From SVTX01 sp045658225 (GTDB lineage Bacteria; Bacillota; Clostridia; Oscillospirales; CAG-272), in NCBI GenBank assembly GCA_045658225.1, contig JAZOUO010000099.1:1-23288 (forward strand): a DNA stretch of 23,288 nt, given 5' to 3'. The position numbers and the translations under genes were made by a program. This document shows positions 20,885-23,288 of the stretch, in pieces; positions within the stretch are counted from its first letter, which is position 1; every line of letters begins with the position of its first letter. The notes below the pieces were generated by a model. It was not told the origin of the DNA and made no database searches. It saw only the letters and a list, made by a program, of their open reading frames with translations.

Positions 20885-21733
20885 TTAACCGTCGATTTGT
20901 TCCTTTGCAAGTCTGCCGTCACGCAAAAGGTTTCTCATTTTTTCCTTGTCTCCATTCTTGAGCGCGTCGCAATACTCGTCAAGCGCGGTTATAATGCACT
21001 CAAGCTCAAAGAGCAAGGGCTCTTTGTTGTCAAAGAAGAGCTCTGTCCACATAGTCTCGTTGAGCCACGCAACACGTGTCATATCCTTGTAGCTTCCTGC
21101 GGAAAAGCCCTTGTGTACGGTTGCGGTGGGGCTTTTGACGTAAGCGTTTGATACCACGTGCGCAAGCTGGGACGTAAAAGCGATGATCTTGTCGTGGTCG
21201 TTAGCGTTTGTCACCGAAAACTTGCCAAAGCCCGCGGGCAAGAGTAACTTTTTGATGCCGTCGAGCAGATTTATGTCGTCAAAGACGGGGGGGACTATGA
21301 CCATAGGCGCACCCTTGAACATAGTAGCCTTTGAGTATTTGTAGCCCGAGTTGTGCGTGCCTGCCATAGGGTGACCGCCGATAAACGTAAAATTATGTTT
21401 CTCTGCAAGCTCAAAGCCAACGCGGCAAATATCCCGCTTTGTTCCGCACAAGTCCATAACGACGGTGTGACTTGAAAAGAGGGGGGCATTCTGCTTTATA
21501 TACTCTATTGATGCCTCAGGGTAGAGACTTACGAATATAATATCACATTCGGGGATAGTCTCGGCGTTAAGCTCGCCGTCAACTACGCCCGAAAGCATAG
21601 CAAAGTCAAGAATAGACCTGCTTCGGTTGCAAGCGTATATCTTAAAGTCACAGCCGTTTTCGTCGGAATACGCCCTATAAGCCTTCGCCATAGAGCCGCC
21701 GATAAGACCGAGACCGACAATTCCTATTTTCAT
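20885..21733 (-). CDS. tyrA: Prephenate dehydrogenase
   Basis: This enzyme oxidatively decarboxylates prephenate to 4-hydroxyphenylpyruvate, the Tyr precursor. The product has 282 residues and is monofunctional: residues 1-170 are a Rossmann domain with GLGLIGGS (7-14), and the rest is the helical dimerisation domain with TSQLAHVV and SAGSYKDMTRVAWLN. GGHPMAGTHNSGY carries the conserved His of the substrate site. No C-terminal ACT domain is present, so direct Tyr inhibition is less obvious than in longer TyrA proteins. It lies 31 bases after aroF and 16 before aroB. Confidence 0.94.
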   Translation of the reverse strand: MKIGIVGLGLIGGSMAKAYRAYSDENGCDFKIYACNRSRSILDFAMLSGVVDGELNAETIPECDIIFVSLYPEASIEYIKQNAPLFSSHTVVMDLCGTKRDICRVGFELAEKHNFTFIGGHPMAGTHNSGYKYSKATMFKGAPMVIVPPVFDDINLLDGIKKLLLPAGFGKFSVTNANDHDKIIAFTSQLAHVVSNAYVKSPTATVHKGFSAGSYKDMTRVAWLNETMWTELFFDNKEPLLFELECIITALDEYCDALKNGDKEKMRNLLRDGRLAKEQIDG

Positions 21734-21764
21734 AATAACTCCAAACTGCCCATAAGGGCAAATT

Positions 21765-22763
21765 TTATTTAAGCGTCAAGGGCTTTACCGCATCCATTAC
21801 GTCCGCAAACTGCTCGGGAGTGAGGGACTGCGGACCGTCGCAAAGCGCAGCCTTGGGGTTGTTGTGTACCTCTATCATAAGTCCTTCAGCGCCGCAGGCT
21901 GCCGCCGCCAAAGCCATAGGCTTGACAAGTCTTGACGAGCCTGTTGCGTGGCTGGGGTCAACTATAACGGGGAGGTGTGTCAGCTCGTGAAGCACGGGGA
22001 TTGCCGACAGGTCAAGCACGTTTCGGGTGTACTGCGAGTCAAACGAGCGAATGCCGCGCTCGCAGAGAATGATATTTTCATTGCCGCCCGCCATTATGTA
22101 CTCTGCGGACATAAGCCATTCCTTTATGGTAGCCGAAAGTCCGCGCTTGAGAAGGATGGGCTTCTGTGTTCTGCCAAGCTCCTTGAGAAGCTCAAAATTC
22201 TGCATATTTCGAGCACCCACCTGAATAACGTCAACCTGCTCAAACATAGGAAGATGCTCGGCGTTCATTATCTCGGTGACAATGGGAAGTCCCGTCACCT
22301 TTTTAGCTTCGAGAAGGTACTCAATACCCTCTGCCTTGAGTCCCTGAAAATCGTAAGGTGAGGTTCTGGGCTTGAATGCGCCACCACGGAGCATTGTCGC
22401 GCCTGCCGCCTTGACCGCCTTTGCAATCTCAATGACTTGCTCGCGGCTCTCAACAGAGCAGGGGCCAGCCATTACCGCGAAGATATTACCGCCAACACTT
22501 GTGTTGTCAACTTTAACAACAGTGTTGTCGGGGTGGAATTTTCTGTTCGCGCTCTTAAAGGGCTCGGAAATTCTCTTGACTGTCTCAACTATATCAAGGC
22601 TCTGGAGAAGGTCCTCGTCGATTTTCGTCGTGTCACCGATAAGACCTACGATGGTCTGATACTCACCTGCGGAGAGGTGGACCGAGAGTCCCTGTGACTC
22701 TATCCAATTTATAAGACTGTCAATTTGTTTTTGACTTGTTCCATTCTTTAATACTGCAATCAT
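21765..22763 (-). CDS. aroF: DAHP synthase (class I-beta, with N-terminal regulatory domain)
   Basis: This enzyme condenses erythrose 4-phosphate and phosphoenolpyruvate to DAHP, the first and controlling step. The product has 332 residues. Residues 1-70 form a ferredoxin-like, ACT-like domain (MIAVLKNGTSQKQIDSLINW), as in the Thermotoga-type enzyme where it confers Tyr or Phe inhibition. Residues 72-332 form the barrel: MAGPCSVES, TMLRGGAFKPRTSPYDFQG, IQVGARNMQNF, LLKRG, LCERGIRSF and VDPSHATG, carrying the phosphate and metal ligands. It is the first gene of the operon, preceded by AAAGGAAA and about 240 bases of leader with an attenuator. Gene expression and enzyme activity may thus both respond to Phe and Tyr. 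Confidence 0.95.
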   Translation of the reverse strand: MIAVLKNGTSQKQIDSLINWIESQGLSVHLSAGEYQTIVGLIGDTTKIDEDLLQSLDIVETVKRISEPFKSANRKFHPDNTVVKVDNTSVGGNIFAVMAGPCSVESREQVIEIAKAVKAAGATMLRGGAFKPRTSPYDFQGLKAEGIEYLLEAKKVTGLPIVTEIMNAEHLPMFEQVDVIQVGARNMQNFELLKELGRTQKPILLKRGLSATIKEWLMSAEYIMAGGNENIILCERGIRSFDSQYTRNVLDLSAIPVLHELTHLPVIVDPSHATGSSRLVKPMALAAAACGAEGLMIEVHNNPKAALCDGPQSLTPEQFADVMDAVKPLTLK

Positions 22764-22813
22764 TTTTGTGTTTTCCTTTCGTGTATAATGCGCCGCTGAT
22801 AGAGAAAAGCAAT

Positions 22814-22862
22814 ATGAAAATAAAACGGTACCCCACAGCGACTTTACTGGGGAGTACCGTTT
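22814..22862 (-). terminator. Attenuator terminator of the aro operon
   Basis: In the transcript, AAACGGTA pairs with TACCGTTT, then after a short bulge CCCCA pairs with TGGGG, giving about 13 bp around a 12-base loop, followed by the T-run TTTTATTTT. It lies between the leader peptide and aroF, about 50 bases upstream of the aroF start, where an attenuator belongs. A modest competing pairing exists: TACCG (plus-strand 22879-22883) with CGGTA of the terminator's 5' arm (22855-22859). Confidence 0.85.
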
Positions 22863-22908
22863 GAGTTTATAACAACCTCGGTATGCAATTCACGCAGCAA
22901 AAATCACC

Positions 22909-22948
22909 TTTACTATATTACGCCTGAAAATAGTAAAAGTAATAATAT
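22909..22948 (-). promoter_or_regulatory. Leader hairpin overlapping the Tyr/Phe codons
   Basis: In the transcript CTTTTACTAT, lying inside the leader codons, pairs with ATAGTAAAGG just past the leader stop. This is 10 pairs with one G-U, and the loop contains the last codons and the stop. A ribosome stalled on the Tyr/Phe codons would mask the first arm, as the 1:2 stem of classical attenuators does. Confidence 0.7.
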
Positions 22949-22974
22949 GCAAATGTGAATGTAGAGTTGTGCAT
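22918..22974 (-). CDS. Phe/Tyr leader peptide of the aro operon, 18 residues
   Basis: The minus strand encodes MHNSTFTFAYYYFYYFQA and stops with TAA. Of residues 6-16, nine of eleven are Phe or Tyr (4 Phe, 5 Tyr in total), with no Trp. It begins about 25-30 bases after the predicted transcription start and is preceded by a weak ribosome binding site (AAGTGAG, 7 bases before the ATG). It is followed by the attenuator hairpin and then aroF. This is the layout of a ribosome-mediated attenuator: low charged tRNA-Phe or tRNA-Tyr stalls the ribosome on the run of codons and changes leader folding. The peptide itself probably has no other job. Translation is inferred, not shown. Confidence 0.85.
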   Translation of the reverse strand: MHNSTFTFAYYYFYYFQA

Positions 22975-23004
22975 ATCAAGTCTCACTTTCTTCTGTATGT
23001 AAAC

Positions 23005-23033
23005 AGTTTATCATTATATTGTATATTTGTCAA
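23005..23033 (-). promoter_or_regulatory. Promoter of the aro operon
   Basis: On the minus strand TTGACA (23028-23033), 17 bases, then TAAACT (23005-23010) preceded by TGA, an extended -10. A TATAAT also lies at 23013-23018 but is only 9 bases from the -35. Either choice puts the start of transcription just before the leader peptide. Confidence 0.65.
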
Positions 23034-23146
23034 GGGCTTTTTCGAAATTTGTGGGGTTTTACGCGGATATAATAATGAAAGAAAAGTGCAGGGAAAGGCA
23101 TAGGAAAAGATTTTTTGAAAAATTGAGAATTTTTTGAGATTTGCTA

Positions 23147-23175
23147 TTGACAAATGAATTTGGATGTAGTATAAT
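23147..23175 (+). promoter_or_regulatory. Sigma-A promoter of the CAT tRNA
   Basis: TTGACA (23147-23152), 17 bases, TATAAT (23170-23175): a perfect consensus, 34 bases before the tRNA 5' end. The bases between the aro promoter and this one (23034-23146) contain no gene I can support. Confidence 0.92.
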
Positions 23176-23209
23176 AATCAAGCGTTGAAAAAACGCACCG
23201 TCACAAGAC

Positions 23210-23286
23210 GGGCCAATAGCTCAGTTGGTTAGAGCTACCGGCTCATAACCGGTCGGTCCGGGGTTCGAGTCCCTGTTGGCCCACCA
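23210..23286 (+). tRNA. tRNA with anticodon CAT (elongator Met, possibly Ile2)
   Basis: Acceptor GGGCCAA pairs with TTGGCCC, then A and an encoded CCA, 77 bases in total. The D stem is GCTC/GAGC, the anticodon stem ACCGG/CCGGT with loop CTCATAA, and the T arm includes GGTTCGAGT. The initiator is excluded because the anticodon stem lacks the GGG/CCC run and position 1 pairs normally. The loop CTCATAA also occurs in isoleucine tRNAs modified to lysidine, so Met versus Ile2 is not settled by eye. Confidence 0.88.
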
Positions 23287-23288
23287 AA

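Noticed and set aside
20869..20922. Longer aroB start overlapping tyrA
   Set aside because: The extra 18 residues do not match the family, and the inner ATG has a well-placed ribosome binding site.
22764..23033. T-box riboswitch upstream of aroF
   Set aside because: No AGGGTGG-type T-box sequence or long specifier stem is visible. The leader instead contains a short aromatic-rich reading frame and a terminator.
23210..23286. Initiator tRNA-fMet
   Set aside because: The anticodon stem is ACCGG/CCGGT without the GGG/CCC run, and the first acceptor pair is intact.

Overview
The window looks like chromosome from an anaerobic, endospore-forming Firmicute of the class Clostridia. The grounds are a SpoIVB sporulation protease, AGGAGG-type ribosome binding sites, near-consensus sigma-A promoters, a flotillin/NfeD operon, a DUF1836 regulator, and BspA-type leucine-rich-repeat proteins in a prophage tail region. 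I do not assign a genus.

Layout. (1) Bases 1-5208, plus strand: the distal end of a prophage or phage-like late operon. It holds two BspA-like repeat proteins (the first cut by the window edge), a 56-residue gene, a small probable structural protein, then three membrane proteins where a lysis cassette would normally lie. A convergent pair (XRE regulator and a 69-residue protein) follows, then the 3' end of an intact tRNA-Ser(GCU). (2) 6060-8860: a small membrane protein, a 281-residue protein of unknown function with a nuclease-like core, and spoIVB. (3) 8863-12227, minus strand: an operon of DUF1836 regulator, NfeD-like protein, flotillin and a four-helix membrane protein. Its promoter carries a 16-bp perfect palindrome in the spacer. 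(4) 12306-14580: an XRE regulator divergent from an orphan solute-binding lipoprotein, with several inverted repeats between them. (5) 14547-23033, minus strand: a compact operon for chorismate, phenylalanine and tyrosine synthesis, in transcript order aroF, tyrA, aroB, aroA, aroC, pheA, aroE-aroK (fused) and aroQ. (6) 23147-23286: a tRNA with anticodon CAT behind a consensus promoter.

How the genes work together. The aro operon encodes all seven steps from erythrose 4-phosphate and phosphoenolpyruvate to chorismate, plus the prephenate-committed enzymes of both the Tyr and Phe branches. Tryptophan genes are absent. Upstream of aroF an 18-codon reading frame reads MHNSTFTFAYYYFYYFQA, with 5 Tyr and 4 Phe codons, and is followed by a strong hairpin with a U-rich tract. 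This is the architecture of a ribosome-mediated transcription attenuator sensing both end products. It is the most notable signal here, because Firmicute aromatic genes are usually controlled by T-boxes or TRAP, and I see no T-box.

Other signals worth a check: a 13-bp perfect inverted repeat that would sequester the XRE ribosome binding site (5708-5755), the palindrome inside the DUF1836 promoter, a 26-bp near-palindrome abutting the lipoprotein promoter, and near-identical 69-bp repeats in a phage repeat protein.
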